A stretch of 64,000 bases of DNA from Cryobacterium tagatosivorans (lineage in GTDB: Bacteria; Actinomycetota; Actinomycetes; Actinomycetales; Microbacteriaceae): the NCBI RefSeq assembly GCF_004402215.1, contig NZ_SOEZ01000078.1, positions 1 to 64,000 on the forward strand. Reading direction: 5' to 3'. The notes below the pieces were generated by a model that searched no databases, had not been told where the DNA came from, and saw nothing but the letters and a program-made list of their open reading frames with translations. The number at the start of each line of letters is the position of its first letter. Positions within the stretch are counted from its first letter, which is position 1. Shown one piece after another: positions 1-9,208 of the stretch. The position numbers were made by a program, and so were the translations under genes.

Positions 1-1
1 C

Positions 2-427
2 GCCGCAGCGGCCGCAGCGGCCGCAGCGAAGGCGGCCGCGGCGAAGGCGGCCGCGGCGAAGGCCGCCGCGACGCAATCCGCCGCGCCCGCTGCCTCCTCC
101 CGCCCGTCCGCTCCGACCAACCCCAGCGGCGCGCAGGCCATCGCCCGGGACCTGATGGCGGCCAAGTACGGTTGGGGCGCCGACCAGTTCGGCTGCCTCG
201 TCCCCCTGTGGGACCGGGAATCGGGCTGGGACGTCAATGCCTACAACTCCTCGAGCGGAGCCACGGGCATCCCGCAGGCGCTGCCCGGCAGCAAGATGGC
301 CACGGCCGGCGCCGACTGGCAGACCAGCGCCGCCACCCAGATCACCTGGGGACTCGGCTACATCGCTGACCGCTACGGCACGCCCTGCGCAGCCTGGGAC
401 CACTCCGAATCGGTGGGCTGGTACTAG
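2..427 (+). CDS. Secreted lytic-transglycosylase-like protein, C-terminal part (5' end outside window)
   Basis: The reading frame is open from base 2, so the N-terminus lies upstream of the window. The visible part starts with an alanine-lysine tract (repeats of AAAAK) and a Ser/Pro/Thr-rich linker to about residue 45. A compact domain of about 90 residues follows, with a RESGW motif whose Glu would be the catalytic acid of an SLT-type lysozyme fold. Further motifs are SGATGIPQ and a C-terminal ITWGLGYIADRYGTPCAAW. This arrangement is typical of actinobacterial cell-wall hydrolases and resuscitation-type proteins that cleave peptidoglycan outside the membrane. Two Cys residues may form a disulfide. 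The family call is from motifs; the exact substrate is inferred. Confidence 0.75.
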   Translation, partial: AAAAAAAAAKAAAAKAAAAKAAATQSAAPAASSRPSAPTNPSGAQAIARDLMAAKYGWGADQFGCLVPLWDRESGWDVNAYNSSSGATGIPQALPGSKMATAGADWQTSAATQITWGLGYIADRYGTPCAAWDHSESVGWY

Positions 428-448
428 CCGCTTGGTCGGGGCCGGCCG

Positions 449-2587
449 CTAGGTTCGGGTCCGGCCTCGTCGGGCGACCGCGTCGATGGTCACCGCTGCG
501 ACGAGCACCAGCGCGGTGACCACGTACTTGGCCGGCGCGCTGTAACCCTGCAGGCCCATGCCGTTGTCGATCGCCGCGATCACCAGTCCACCGAGCACGC
601 CGTGCAGCACCTTGCCTCGACCGCCGAAGAGGCTGGTGCCGCCGATGACGGCCGCCGCCACCGCGTAGAGCACCAGCGTGCCGCCGTCGTACGAGGTGGA
701 CACGGAGCGGAGCCGGGATGCGTAGACGATGCCGGCAATACCGGCGGTGAACGACGCGAGCATGAAGGCGAGCGTGCGGATCCTTGCCAGGTTCACGCCG
801 CCGCGCCGGGCTGCCTCGGAGTTGCCGCCGATGGCGTAGACGTAGCGGCCGAACCGGGTGCGGCCGAGAAGGAGCGTCCAGGCGGCGAGGACCCCGAGCA
901 CCACGAGTAGCACCCACGGGACGCCGCGGATTTCGACCAGGGTGCCGCGGTTGGTGTTGCAGAGCAGCACGATGGCCACGCCGGCGGCGAGCGCCCCCGC
1001 GATCTTCAGGGCGCTCACGCTGGCCGGTGGTGCGACGAGCCCGCTCCTGCGCCGTCTTGCGTCGCGCAGCCAGGTCCAGGCGCTGAACAGGCCCGCGATG
1101 ACGAGCATCACGATCCAGCTCGTGATCGGGCTGAGGTTGCCGCTGGCGATGTTGTTAATGACGTCGTCGTTGATGGTCACCACGCCGCCGCTGCCGAGGA
1201 TCATCAGCATCACGCCGAGCCAGCCGAGCTGCCCGGCGAGCGTCACGACGAACGACGGCAGCCCGAGCCGGGTGATGATCGTGCCGTGCAGCACCCCGAT
1301 CCCCGCGCAGGTGAACAGCCCCATGGCGATCGCCGCCCACCACGGCCAACCGGTCGACTCTTGAACGAGTTCGGCCATGATGACGCCCCCCACCCCGCCG
1401 ACATAACCGATGGACAGGTCGATCTCGCCGAGCAGCAGCACGAAGACCTGGCCCATCGCCAGCAGCATGAACACGGAGCCCTGGATGAGCAGGTTCACCA
1501 TGTTGCCGGGGGTGAGGAAATTCGGGTTGAGCGACTGGAACAGGATGGAGATCAGCATCAGGCCGCCGAGCACCGGCAGCACGCCGCTCTCGCCGCCGCG
1601 AACCCGCGCGATCGCCCCGCGGAAGTAGTCGGGCAGGGACGTGGCGATATCCGGATTCAGGACGAGCGTGGCCTTCTGGGCCGCGGCCCGCGCCGCCGCG
1701 GTCGTCGGCTCCTCCTGGGGGAGACCGTCGGCCGACGGTGCCGCCTGCGTCGGTGACGGCAGCGAGTGCTCGGGCAGCGCCCGCGGAGCGGCTTCCGGCC
1801 GCACCCGGTCCGAGACGCCCGTGGTCATCAGGTCGACCACGATCTGCCGGTCGAGTTGCGCCGCGGGTTGCACCTCGACCAGCCGGCCGAGGCGGAGCAC
1901 GGCGATGCGATCGGCGACCCGGAAGACGTCGTTCATGTTGTGCGAGATGACGATGACGGCGAGCCCGCGGTCGGCGAGCTGGCGAATCAGCTTGAGCACG
2001 ACCTCGGTCTGGGCGACGCCGAGGGCCGCGGTCGGCTCGTCCATGATGACGAGCTTCGAGTTCCACAGCACCGACTTCGCGATCGCCACGGACTGGCGCT
2101 GCCCGCCCGACAGCGACGCGACGGGCTGCCTGATCGACCGCACGCTGGTCACGGCCAGGCTGCTGAGGGTCTCGCGGGCGGCGATCTCCATGCTTTCCTC
2201 GTCGAGCAGGAAGTGCCGCAGGCGCTCTCGACCGAGGAACATGTTCTGGACGATGTCGAGGTTGTCGCACAGGGCCAGGTCCTGGTACACCGTCTCGATG
2301 CCGAGTTCGGCGGCCTCGTGCGGCGAGCTCAACCGCACGGCCTTGCCCTCCCAGAAGAGCGAGCCGTCGTCGGGAGCGTAGATGCCGGCGATGCACTTGA
2401 TCAGCACCGACTTGCCTGCGCCGTTGTCGCCGGCCAGTGCCGTCACCAGCCCGGCCGGAACCTCGAGCGTGACATCGAAGAGCGCCTGCACCGGTCCGAA
2501 GTTCTTGTCGATGTCGACGAGGCGAAGCAGCGCGCCGTCGCCGGGCAGGTCCGCGCCCGCCGGCTGCGACTGCAGGTCAGGAATCAC
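449..2587 (-). CDS. CUT2-type sugar ABC transporter: ATPase and permease fused in one chain
   Basis: About 712 aa. Residues ~20-265 form one ABC ATPase domain (Walker A GDNGAGKS, signature SLSGGQRQ, Walker B LVIMDEPTAALG). After a ~60-residue Pro/Ala linker comes a XylH/RbsC-type permease with about ten membrane segments (motifs GQVFVLLLGEIDLSIG and GGTSLFGGRGKV). XylG and XylH are normally separate proteins, and many XylG/RbsA proteins carry two ATPase domains, so this one-chain form with a single cassette is unusual. The start is placed at GTG 2587, which has AGAGGA six bases upstream; an in-frame TTG lies at 2608. It follows the binding-protein gene on the same strand across a hairpin. The substrate is probably a pentose or other monosaccharide, by family only. 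Confidence 0.88.
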   Translation of the reverse strand: MIPDLQSQPAGADLPGDGALLRLVDIDKNFGPVQALFDVTLEVPAGLVTALAGDNGAGKSVLIKCIAGIYAPDDGSLFWEGKAVRLSSPHEAAELGIETVYQDLALCDNLDIVQNMFLGRERLRHFLLDEESMEIAARETLSSLAVTSVRSIRQPVASLSGGQRQSVAIAKSVLWNSKLVIMDEPTAALGVAQTEVVLKLIRQLADRGLAVIVISHNMNDVFRVADRIAVLRLGRLVEVQPAAQLDRQIVVDLMTTGVSDRVRPEAAPRALPEHSLPSPTQAAPSADGLPQEEPTTAAARAAAQKATLVLNPDIATSLPDYFRGAIARVRGGESGVLPVLGGLMLISILFQSLNPNFLTPGNMVNLLIQGSVFMLLAMGQVFVLLLGEIDLSIGYVGGVGGVIMAELVQESTGWPWWAAIAMGLFTCAGIGVLHGTIITRLGLPSFVVTLAGQLGWLGVMLMILGSGGVVTINDDVINNIASGNLSPITSWIVMLVIAGLFSAWTWLRDARRRRSGLVAPPASVSALKIAGALAAGVAIVLLCNTNRGTLVEIRGVPWVLLVVLGVLAAWTLLLGRTRFGRYVYAIGGNSEAARRGGVNLARIRTLAFMLASFTAGIAGIVYASRLRSVSTSYDGGTLVLYAVAAAVIGGTSLFGGRGKVLHGVLGGLVIAAIDNGMGLQGYSAPAKYVVTALVLVAAVTIDAVARRGRTRT

Positions 2588-2635
2588 GATCGGTCCTCTC
2601 GCGGGCAACGTCGACGGGGCAGTTCAGGCCGGCGG

Positions 2636-2673
2636 CCCGGCCGTTCCCTGGTCGGAACCAGGGGCGGGCCGGG
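2636..2673 (-). terminator. Stem-loop between the binding protein and the transporter fusion
   Basis: A 7-bp inner stem (CCCTGGT/ACCAGGG, loop CGGA) is stacked on a 7-bp outer stem (CCCGGCC/GGCCGGG) with a 3x3 internal loop. It has no T-run. In sugar ABC operons such structures usually attenuate or protect mRNA, so that the binding protein is made in excess over the membrane parts. That role is inferred here. Confidence 0.5.
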
Positions 2674-2688
2674 TCGTCGGCCGGTATG

Positions 2689-3915
2689 TTACTTGATGCC
2701 CGCCTCCGTGCAGGCATCCTTCACCTGTTCGATGCAGAGATCGGAGACCTTCACCGCGCCGTCCTTGACGACCGTGTCGGCCATGTTCTCCGCGGTAACC
2801 CAGACCGGGGTCAGCAGCACCGAGGAGACGTCGGTCTTGGCCGAATCGTCCACGGTGGTGCCGTTCACCAGGCCCTCGGGAACATCCTTGCCTGCCCGCA
2901 GGTAGATCGCCGCGGCGGCAGCGGCCTGGGCTTCCAGGTAGATCGGCTTGTACACCGTGCCGCACTGGTAGCCCTTGAGGATGTTCTGCAGGCCGGACAG
3001 GGACGCATCCTGCCCCGTCGTCGGGAACGTCTTGGCGGGGATCTTCTTGCTCTGCAGGTACGCGATCACCGCGTTGGCGTTGTCGTCGTTGGGTGTGACG
3101 ACGGCGTTGATCTTCGGGTTGGCGGTGTACTGCTGGGCGAAGGTGGTCTGGGCCACCGACGGCGTCCAGGTTCCGGCGGGTTCACCGGCCTTGACGTAGT
3201 CCCCGCTGTCGAATTTTTCCTTCAGCACGCCGTTGTACCCCTCGGCGAACAGTTTCGCGTTGTTGTCGGTCGGGTCGCCGTTCATGATCAGGATGTTCGG
3301 GGTCGCCACCTTCCAATCTTCGATGCAGCTCACCTCGCCCTCGCCGATCAGCTGGCCGACCTTGACGTTGTCGAAGCTGACATAGATGCGGTCCTCCGCG
3401 CCGCCCTTGACCAGGCGGTCGTAGTCGATCACCTTGACGCCGCGCGCCGTGGCGGCGGCCTCGATGGCCGCGCCGGAACCGGAGTCGAGCGCGTCAACGA
3501 GCAGAACCGATGCCCCGGCGGTGATGTCCGCCTCGGCCTGCGTCTGCATGGTGGCCGCGCTGCCCTGCGCGTTGTCGATCTTGAACTGGGAGGAGTCCAG
3601 TCCCGCGGCCTCGAAGGCCTGCTTCAGGTAGGGGGCGTCGAATGTCACGTAGCGTGCCGAGGTCGTGGTGTCGGGCAGGAGCACGCCGATCAGGCCCTTG
3701 CCCTCCGCGGCCAGGTCCTTGAGTTCTTCCATGGCGGAGAAGTCGGGTGTGAACGACTCGGCGTTCAGTTCCGGAACGTTTCCGCCGCCGCCCGTTGCGC
3801 TCGGCGAGGGCGACGTGCTCGGGGTGGTACACGCGGCCAGCGCCGCAATGCTCAGCGCCGCGACGAAGGTGGTTCCGACGCGCCGTGCTGTGGTCTTGTT
3901 GCGTTTCAACATCAT
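2689..3915 (-). CDS. XylF/ChvE-like sugar-binding lipoprotein
   Basis: 408 aa. It starts with a signal peptide and lipobox (AALAAC, Cys at about residue 29), followed by a Thr/Ser/Pro/Gly-rich tether. The rest is a periplasmic-binding-protein type I fold, with IGVLLPDTTTSARY near residue 75, DYDRLV, NGDPTDNNAKLFAEGY and a hinge region TPNDDNANAVI. These are hallmarks of the xylose/multiple-sugar binding group that feeds CUT2 transporters. The protein would be lipid-anchored on the outer face of the membrane and deliver sugar to the fused transporter just downstream. Two ATGs are adjacent; an AGGAAGG ribosome site lies 4-7 bases upstream. The exact sugar cannot be read from the sequence. Confidence 0.9.
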   Translation of the reverse strand: MMLKRNKTTARRVGTTFVAALSIAALAACTTPSTSPSPSATGGGGNVPELNAESFTPDFSAMEELKDLAAEGKGLIGVLLPDTTTSARYVTFDAPYLKQAFEAAGLDSSQFKIDNAQGSAATMQTQAEADITAGASVLLVDALDSGSGAAIEAAATARGVKVIDYDRLVKGGAEDRIYVSFDNVKVGQLIGEGEVSCIEDWKVATPNILIMNGDPTDNNAKLFAEGYNGVLKEKFDSGDYVKAGEPAGTWTPSVAQTTFAQQYTANPKINAVVTPNDDNANAVIAYLQSKKIPAKTFPTTGQDASLSGLQNILKGYQCGTVYKPIYLEAQAAAAAAIYLRAGKDVPEGLVNGTTVDDSAKTDVSSVLLTPVWVTAENMADTVVKDGAVKVSDLCIEQVKDACTEAGIK

Positions 3916-4258
3916 CTTTCCTTCCTCTGGTTGCGATTGCAGGGGCGGAGAGGACGGCGCTTGTATGCAGGTTCCGTCGGCGCGGACGCGTCAGAATCCC
4001 GTCGACTGGCTGGTGTCGACCAGTGATTCGGCATCACGGGGTCCCTTCCTGGACACCTCGTTCAGGGACATGTCAGGCATTTCAGGCATGCTCGTCAACG
4101 TTGTCCTATGACCTACGGTCTAGACCCGAAGTCACGAGTTCGCAAGGAGATTGCGCGCGGGCTGGAGGGCGCGCTGACGGAATCGGCCGGGGCCCAGCGG
4201 CCGGGGCCCAGCGGCCGGGGCTCAGCGACCGGGGCTCAGGCGCCGTGGCGTCAGCCGG
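3916..4258. promoter_or_regulatory. Control region upstream of the sugar transport genes
   Basis: This 343-base stretch has no convincing gene. It holds a perfect 5-bp inverted repeat GTGAT-5-ATCAC (4023-4037), a direct repeat TCAGGCAT (4073-4090) and a palindrome CAACGTTG (4096-4103). The last has the CG-centred form common in LacI-family operators. A ROK or LacI-type sugar repressor could bind here, but no regulator gene lies beside it. A tandem repeat fills its distal end (4185-4240). Confidence 0.35.
4185..4240. repeat. 14-bp tandem repeat, four copies
   Basis: Four head-to-tail copies of GGCCGGGGCCCAGC are present. Copies 1 and 2 are identical, copy 3 has one change and copy 4 has several. 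The array lies just beyond the 3' end of the SDR gene. GGCCGGGGCC is self-complementary in part, so it could fold in RNA. Confidence 0.8.
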
Positions 4259-5068
4259 TCAGTTCGACAGGAGTGACCGCATCTGCGAGTAGATGATCTT
4301 CGCGGCGCGCTCCGGCATGATCCGGGAGAGCTTGTCCATCATCTTCGAGTCCGAGCCGATGAAGGCGTGATACGACTTCTTCTCGATCGCGCGGACCACC
4401 AGGTCGGCGGCGAGCGGCGAGGGGGTCATCTTGATCTTCATCGTGCTCGGCTGTTTGCTCTGCTCGACGGTCATCGCCCCTGAGTTGACGGCGATGTTCG
4501 TGCCGACCGCCCCGGGGAATGCCACGGTGACGCGCACGTTGGTGTCCAGGAGCTCGGAGTTCAGGCCTTCCATCAGCAGCTTGACGGCGGCCTTGGAGGC
4601 GCCGTACGCGGTCTGTCCGGGCACCGGAACGAATGCTCCCATGCTGGACACCGTCGCAATGTGCCCCTCCGGGCGCTTCAGCAAGTGCGGCAGAAAGGTC
4701 TTCGTCATGTTCAGCACGCCATAGAAGTTCACGTTCATCACCTTGTCGATCTCGTCGAACGTGAGGTCGTTCACGCGGGCGAATCGATGGATGATGCCGG
4801 CGACGTTGACGAGACCGTCGACCGCTCCGTGCGCCTCCATGACTGCGTCCGGAAGCGCCTCGACGGCCGCCCGGTCGGCGATGTTCACGACATGGCTGGA
4901 GACGTGATCGCCGAACGCGCCGGCGAGGGACATCGTCTCGGCCAGTCCGGCCTCGCTCAGGTCGACGGCCGCCACGCGTGCGCCCTTCCTGACCAGGGCG
5001 AGGACGACGTCGCGGCCGATGCCGTTCCCGCCGCCGGTGACGACGAAGACCTTGTTGCTGATGATCAT
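4259..5068 (-). CDS. Short-chain dehydrogenase/reductase (SDR)
   Basis: 269 aa, a normal length for a classical SDR. The Rossmann nucleotide motif TGGGNGIG is at residues 12-19, NVAG near 88, a catalytic Ser in VSSMG near 142, and YGASK (Tyr and Lys of the active site) near 155. A C-terminal extension (KSYHAFIGSDSKMMDKL) resembles SDRs acting on bulky hydrophobic or lipid substrates. ASP-type residues after beta-2 (AAVDLSE) suggest NAD preference. It stands alone between the transporter control region and the HNH remnant, and its substrate is unknown. The start ATG has GGAAGAG upstream. Confidence 0.88.
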   Translation of the reverse strand: MIISNKVFVVTGGGNGIGRDVVLALVRKGARVAAVDLSEAGLAETMSLAGAFGDHVSSHVVNIADRAAVEALPDAVMEAHGAVDGLVNVAGIIHRFARVNDLTFDEIDKVMNVNFYGVLNMTKTFLPHLLKRPEGHIATVSSMGAFVPVPGQTAYGASKAAVKLLMEGLNSELLDTNVRVTVAFPGAVGTNIAVNSGAMTVEQSKQPSTMKIKMTPSPLAADLVVRAIEKKSYHAFIGSDSKMMDKLSRIMPERAAKIIYSQMRSLLSN

Positions 5069-5156
5069 GGGTGCTCTTCCGTACAGGCGAAGGGGAGGGA
5101 GGGTCCAGCTGGTCTTCAGGCTAGTGCCTGACGTCCTCGATTCCGGGTGGCAGCCG

Positions 5157-5911
5157 TCAGAACGTCGGCGGGTCGGCCGGGAGCTCGGTCGCCGGTTCGC
5201 TGTTGAAGCTGCGGCCGGTGGGAGAGGTCCATTCGAGACGTCCGTCGCCCAGGTGTTTCAGGCTCCAGCCGGTCTCGCTCTTGAGGGCGTGGCATCCGGG
5301 GCAGAGGTGGGCGAGGTTGTCGTGGGCCGTGATGCCCTGGAACTGCCAGTCGAGCGAATGGTCGAGATCGGAGTGGGCGGCGGGCTGGTTGCAGCCGGGG
5401 AATCTGCAGGTTTCGTCTCGGATGCGAAGCCAGCGCTTGAGATCCTTCGGGACCTTGTAGCGCGTGCGGCCGACCGAGAGCACCACCCCCGTCTCCGGAT
5501 GGACGAGTAACCGGGTGAAGCTCGGTGCTCCCGCGGCCAGCCGCCGGGCCGTGTCCGGATCGATCGGCCCGTAGCCTTCGAGGTGACCGGCCTCTTCGGA
5601 CAGGCCCATCAGCGTGAGCACCGGGACGGTGACGTTGACCGTTGCGCGGATCCCCGTGCCGAGGCCGGAGGGGGTGACGCCGTCGATCAGGAGGTCGGTG
5701 AGGACGTCCGTGCGCAGCTGAGTGAGCGTGCGGGGCTCGCCGGGGCCCTGGGGCTGTGTGTGCTGGAGGCTCAGGGCCGCATTCGAGACCCGGTCGTACG
5801 CGGCCTGTACCCGGTCGACACTGCCGCCTGCGCGATCTCCCGGTCGGCGGCGGCGATGGCGTCGAAACGCACACCACGGGCCTCCTGCTGGGCGATCAAC
5901 GAAGCTGTCAT
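5157..5911 (-). pseudogene. Decayed DUF222/HNH endonuclease-family gene
   Basis: The 3' part (5157 to about 5830) reads in one frame as the C-terminal half of a DUF222-HNH protein: AAYDRVSNAALSLQ, RTLTQLRTDVLTDLLIDG, VPVLTLMG, then the HNH core CRFPGCNQPAAHSDLDHS and HLCPGCHALK. Intact family members are about 400-550 aa. Here the only plausible start (ATG 5911, MTASLIAQQEARG, then FDAIAAADREIAQA) is in another frame and joins the C-terminal half within a few codons. The central region, some 200 codons, therefore looks deleted, and a frameshift sits near 5830-5855. These genes are multicopy in Microbacteriaceae-type genomes and often decay. Confidence 0.75.
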
Positions 5912-6020
5912 GACAGTCACATTACGGTCACCCACCGACACTATGAGGCCTGCTGCTAAAACAGTGAATAGCCCGGTCAAATCCACTATGTGGAGGAGTG
6001 GCGCCGAGCCAGGATCGAAG

Positions 6021-6707
6021 TCAGCCCCTCGGCTCATCGGGCCGGAAGCGGTAGCCCATTCCCGCCTCGGTGAGGAGATATCGAGGGCTCGAGGGGTCCG
6101 CTTCGAGCTTCTTCCGAAGTTGCGCGACGTAGAGCCGGAGGTAGCCGGTGTCACTGGTGTGGTGGGGCCCCCAGATCTCCGTCAGGAGTGTTTGCCGGGT
6201 GACGAGTTTGCCGGGATTCCTGAGCAGAGTCTCCAGGATGCGCCACTCGGTCGGAGTGAGGCGAATCGTCGCCGCATCGCCCGACATGGTTCGGACGACG
6301 TGCTTCGCGGACAAGTCGACGCGCACGCCTCCGAGAACGACCACGGGTTCGTCGTCGGCGGCGGGAACCCGGCGGGTCAAGGCGCGGATACGGGCCAGCA
6401 GCTCGTCGATGGAGAAGGGTTTCGTGACGTAGTCGTCTGCCCCAATGTCGAGAGCTTCGACCTTGTCCGATGCCCCGGTGCGTCCCGAGACGACCAGGAT
6501 TGGCACCTGGCTCCACCCGCGGAGGCCCTGGATCACGGCCAGTCCGTCGAGACGGGGCATGCCCAGGTCGAGCATGACGAGATCGGGGTGGTGTTCGATG
6601 GCGGCCTCGCCGTCCTCTGCCGTGACGATCTCGTAGCCCCTGGCGCCGAGGGTGATGCGGAGGGCGCGAAGGATCTGGGGGTCATCGTCGGCGATCAGGA
6701 TCTTCAT
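6021..6707 (-). CDS. kdpE: KdpE response regulator
   Basis: 228 aa, OmpR/PhoB class. The receiver domain (residues 1-115) has acidic pocket DD, phospho-acceptor Asp in MLDLGMPRLDG, and Lys in TKPFS. A winged-helix DNA-binding domain follows (LTPTEWRILETLLRNPGKLV and AQLRKKLEADPSSPRYLLTE). It pairs with KdpD, which precedes it with a four-base ATGA overlap, so the two are translationally coupled. It is expected to activate the kdp operon at low potassium or high osmolarity. It is the last gene of the operon. Confidence 0.96.
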   Translation of the reverse strand: MKILIADDDPQILRALRITLGARGYEIVTAEDGEAAIEHHPDLVMLDLGMPRLDGLAVIQGLRGWSQVPILVVSGRTGASDKVEALDIGADDYVTKPFSIDELLARIRALTRRVPAADDEPVVVLGGVRVDLSAKHVVRTMSGDAATIRLTPTEWRILETLLRNPGKLVTRQTLLTEIWGPHHTSDTGYLRLYVAQLRKKLEADPSSPRYLLTEAGMGYRFRPDEPRG

Positions 6708-9205
6708 GCGGTTTTCTCCGGTTGGGGGCGCTGGGTTGCTGCAGGGAGGGAGACGACCATGGTGAGCCCGCCGCCCGGGGTGTCATCGGCCTCCAGCGTG
6801 CCGCCCATGCCTTCGACGAATCCCTTCGAGAGCGCGAGTCCGAGTCCGAGGCCGGTGAGGTTGTCTGTGTCGCCGAGGCGTTGGAAGGGGACGAAGATGT
6901 CGTTGCGCCGGTCGGCCGGGATGCCCGGCCCGCGGTCGGCGACGCGCACCTGCACGGTACCCGCGAACTGGCTCGCCGAGACCCGGACGGGCGTGCCGAC
7001 CGGCGTGAAGCGTGTCGCGTTGGTCAGCAGGTTGACCATGACGCGTTGCACGAGACCGGCGTCCGCGAGCAAGGGCGCGAGGTCTGGGGGAAGGTCGAGT
7101 TCGACGCTCTGCGGGCCAAGGCCCAGCTCGTCGAGTGCGGGCAGGATGACGTCGGGCACGTCGACCGGGCCGAGGGACACCGCGAGCGCCCCCGCCTGCA
7201 CGCGGCTGACGTCGAGGAGATTGGTGACGAGGGACGAGAGCACCTGCAGGCTCTCCTCCGCTGTGGCGAGGAGTTCCTCGCGGTCGTGGGCGGAGAGATC
7301 CACGTCGGTGGAGCGAAGCCCGCTGATCGCGGCGGTCGCGGCGGACAACGGGCGGCGAAGGTCGTGGCCGACGGCCGCCAGGAGTGCGCTGCGCATCCGG
7401 TCCGCCTCCGCGAGCGGGCCGATTTCCTCTGCGGTGCGCTCGAGGGCGCTATGTTCGAGCGCGGCGTCGATTTGGGTCACGATGACGGTGAGTAGTCGCC
7501 GCTCGGAGGCTTCGAGGTCCCGCCCCTGCAGCTCGAGCACCCCGCGGGTCCCGACGGGCATCGTGGTGACGCGTTCGTCTCCGACCGGGTCACCATCGGA
7601 GTAGAGCACGTCCGTGCCGACGCGGAGCCGGACGCTGGTGAGGTGGAACGCTTCTCTCGTGCGGGTGACGAGCGCCTGCAGGGCGTCCTCGCCACGGAGG
7701 ACGCTGCCGGCGACGGTTGCCAGGAGCGCGGATTCAGCCGCCGCGCGCTGGGCAACCCGGGAGCGTCTGGCCGCCTGGTCGACCACGTAACTGACGAGCA
7801 CGGCGATGAGCACGTAGAGAACCAGCGCGATCAGATGAAGGGGCTCCGCGACGGTCACGGTGTACAGAGGTTCAACGAAGAAAAAGTCCAGGGTGAGCCC
7901 AGACAACAGCGCGGCGAACAGGGCCGGCCAGATACCGCCGACCAGGGCAACGAGCACGACGAGGAGCTGATAGCTGAGGACTTCGCTCGTGATGGACTCG
8001 GCGCTTCGGAGGGTGACGAGCAGCCAGGTCAGGAGCGGGCCGCCGAGCAGCGCCAGCACGAACCCGGCCAGCTGACGTTTCGGGGTCAGTGCTCCGCCGA
8101 GCCGGGGGAGCGCCAGCCTTCCGCCCGCGGCGGAGTGGGTCACAATGTGCACGTCAATGTCGCCGGACTCACGGACCACTGTCGCACCGATACCCGGACC
8201 GGACAGCGCGGCCGCGAGCTTGCCACGTCGGCTGACACCGATGACGAGCTGGGTGGCGTTGACCGCCCGGGCGAACTCGACGAGCGCGCGCGGGATGTCT
8301 TCGCCGACGACCTGGTGGTAGCTTCCGCCGAGTTTTTCGACCAGGGCGCGCTGGCTGGCCAGGGCGCCGGGGTGAGGGGCGCTGAGGCCGTCCTGGCTGA
8401 TCACGTGCGCGGCGATCAGTTCGCCGCCGGCCGAACGCGCGGCGATCCTGGCGCCGCGCCTGATGAGCGTCTCGCCCTCGGGGCCGCCAGTCAAGGCGAC
8501 GACGACGCGTTCCCTGGCCTCCCACTTGTTGGAGATGCCGTGCTCGGCCCGGTACGCCTTGAGGGCGCTGTCGACTTCGTCGGCGAGCCAGAGCAGGGCC
8601 AGTTCGCGCAACGCGGTGAGGTTGCCGAGCCGGAAGTAGTTCGACAAGGCCGCGTCGATGCGCGCCGCCGGGTACACGTGCCCCTCGGCGAGCCGGTCCC
8701 GGAGGGCCTGGGGGGCGAGGTCGACCACCTCGATCTGTTCGGCTGCGCGGAGGACGGCATCGGGGAGGGTTTCCCGCTGCGGGACGCCCGTGATCGTCTG
8801 CACGACGTCGTTGAGCGATTCGATGTGCTGGATGTTGACGGTCGAGATGACGTCGATGCCGGCGTCGAGGATTGCCTGGACGTCCTGCCAGCGCTTCTCA
8901 TGCAGCGACCCAGGCGCATTGGTGTGGGCGAGTTCGTCGACGAGGGCGATCTCCGGCGCGCGGGCGATCACCGCCGGCAGGTCCATCTCCGTCAGCTCGA
9001 CGCCCCGGTGCCGGACTGTGACCCGGGGGACCACGTCGAGCCCGTCGAGCAACCCGGCGGTGGCCGCGCGGCCGTGGGTCTCGACGACCGCGACGGCGAC
9101 ATCCTTGCCTTCGCCCTGCAGTCGGCGGCCTTCCTCGAGCATGGAATAGGTTTTGCCGACACCGGGGGCCGCACCGAGCAGCACCCGCAGCCGGCCTCGT
9201 TTCAT
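6704..9205 (-). CDS. kdpD: KdpD sensor histidine kinase
   Basis: 833 aa. The N-terminal KdpD domain has Walker A GAAPGVGKT (residues 11-19) and DELAHTN. A universal-stress-type domain (~225-350) follows, then four membrane segments (DUF4118 region, ~385-480), a GAF-like segment, a HisKA with VGHDLRRPL (catalytic His) and an HATPase with NLLTNATRFTP and GLGLGLALSKGF. It senses potassium limitation and turgor and phosphorylates KdpE. The gene starts three bases after kdpC stops. All the usual family domains are present and intact. Confidence 0.96.
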   Translation of the reverse strand: MKRGRLRVLLGAAPGVGKTYSMLEEGRRLQGEGKDVAVAVVETHGRAATAGLLDGLDVVPRVTVRHRGVELTEMDLPAVIARAPEIALVDELAHTNAPGSLHEKRWQDVQAILDAGIDVISTVNIQHIESLNDVVQTITGVPQRETLPDAVLRAAEQIEVVDLAPQALRDRLAEGHVYPAARIDAALSNYFRLGNLTALRELALLWLADEVDSALKAYRAEHGISNKWEARERVVVALTGGPEGETLIRRGARIAARSAGGELIAAHVISQDGLSAPHPGALASQRALVEKLGGSYHQVVGEDIPRALVEFARAVNATQLVIGVSRRGKLAAALSGPGIGATVVRESGDIDVHIVTHSAAGGRLALPRLGGALTPKRQLAGFVLALLGGPLLTWLLVTLRSAESITSEVLSYQLLVVLVALVGGIWPALFAALLSGLTLDFFFVEPLYTVTVAEPLHLIALVLYVLIAVLVSYVVDQAARRSRVAQRAAAESALLATVAGSVLRGEDALQALVTRTREAFHLTSVRLRVGTDVLYSDGDPVGDERVTTMPVGTRGVLELQGRDLEASERRLLTVIVTQIDAALEHSALERTAEEIGPLAEADRMRSALLAAVGHDLRRPLSAATAAISGLRSTDVDLSAHDREELLATAEESLQVLSSLVTNLLDVSRVQAGALAVSLGPVDVPDVILPALDELGLGPQSVELDLPPDLAPLLADAGLVQRVMVNLLTNATRFTPVGTPVRVSASQFAGTVQVRVADRGPGIPADRRNDIFVPFQRLGDTDNLTGLGLGLALSKGFVEGMGGTLEADDTPGGGLTMVVSLPAATQRPQPEKTA

Positions 9206-9208
9206 GAG

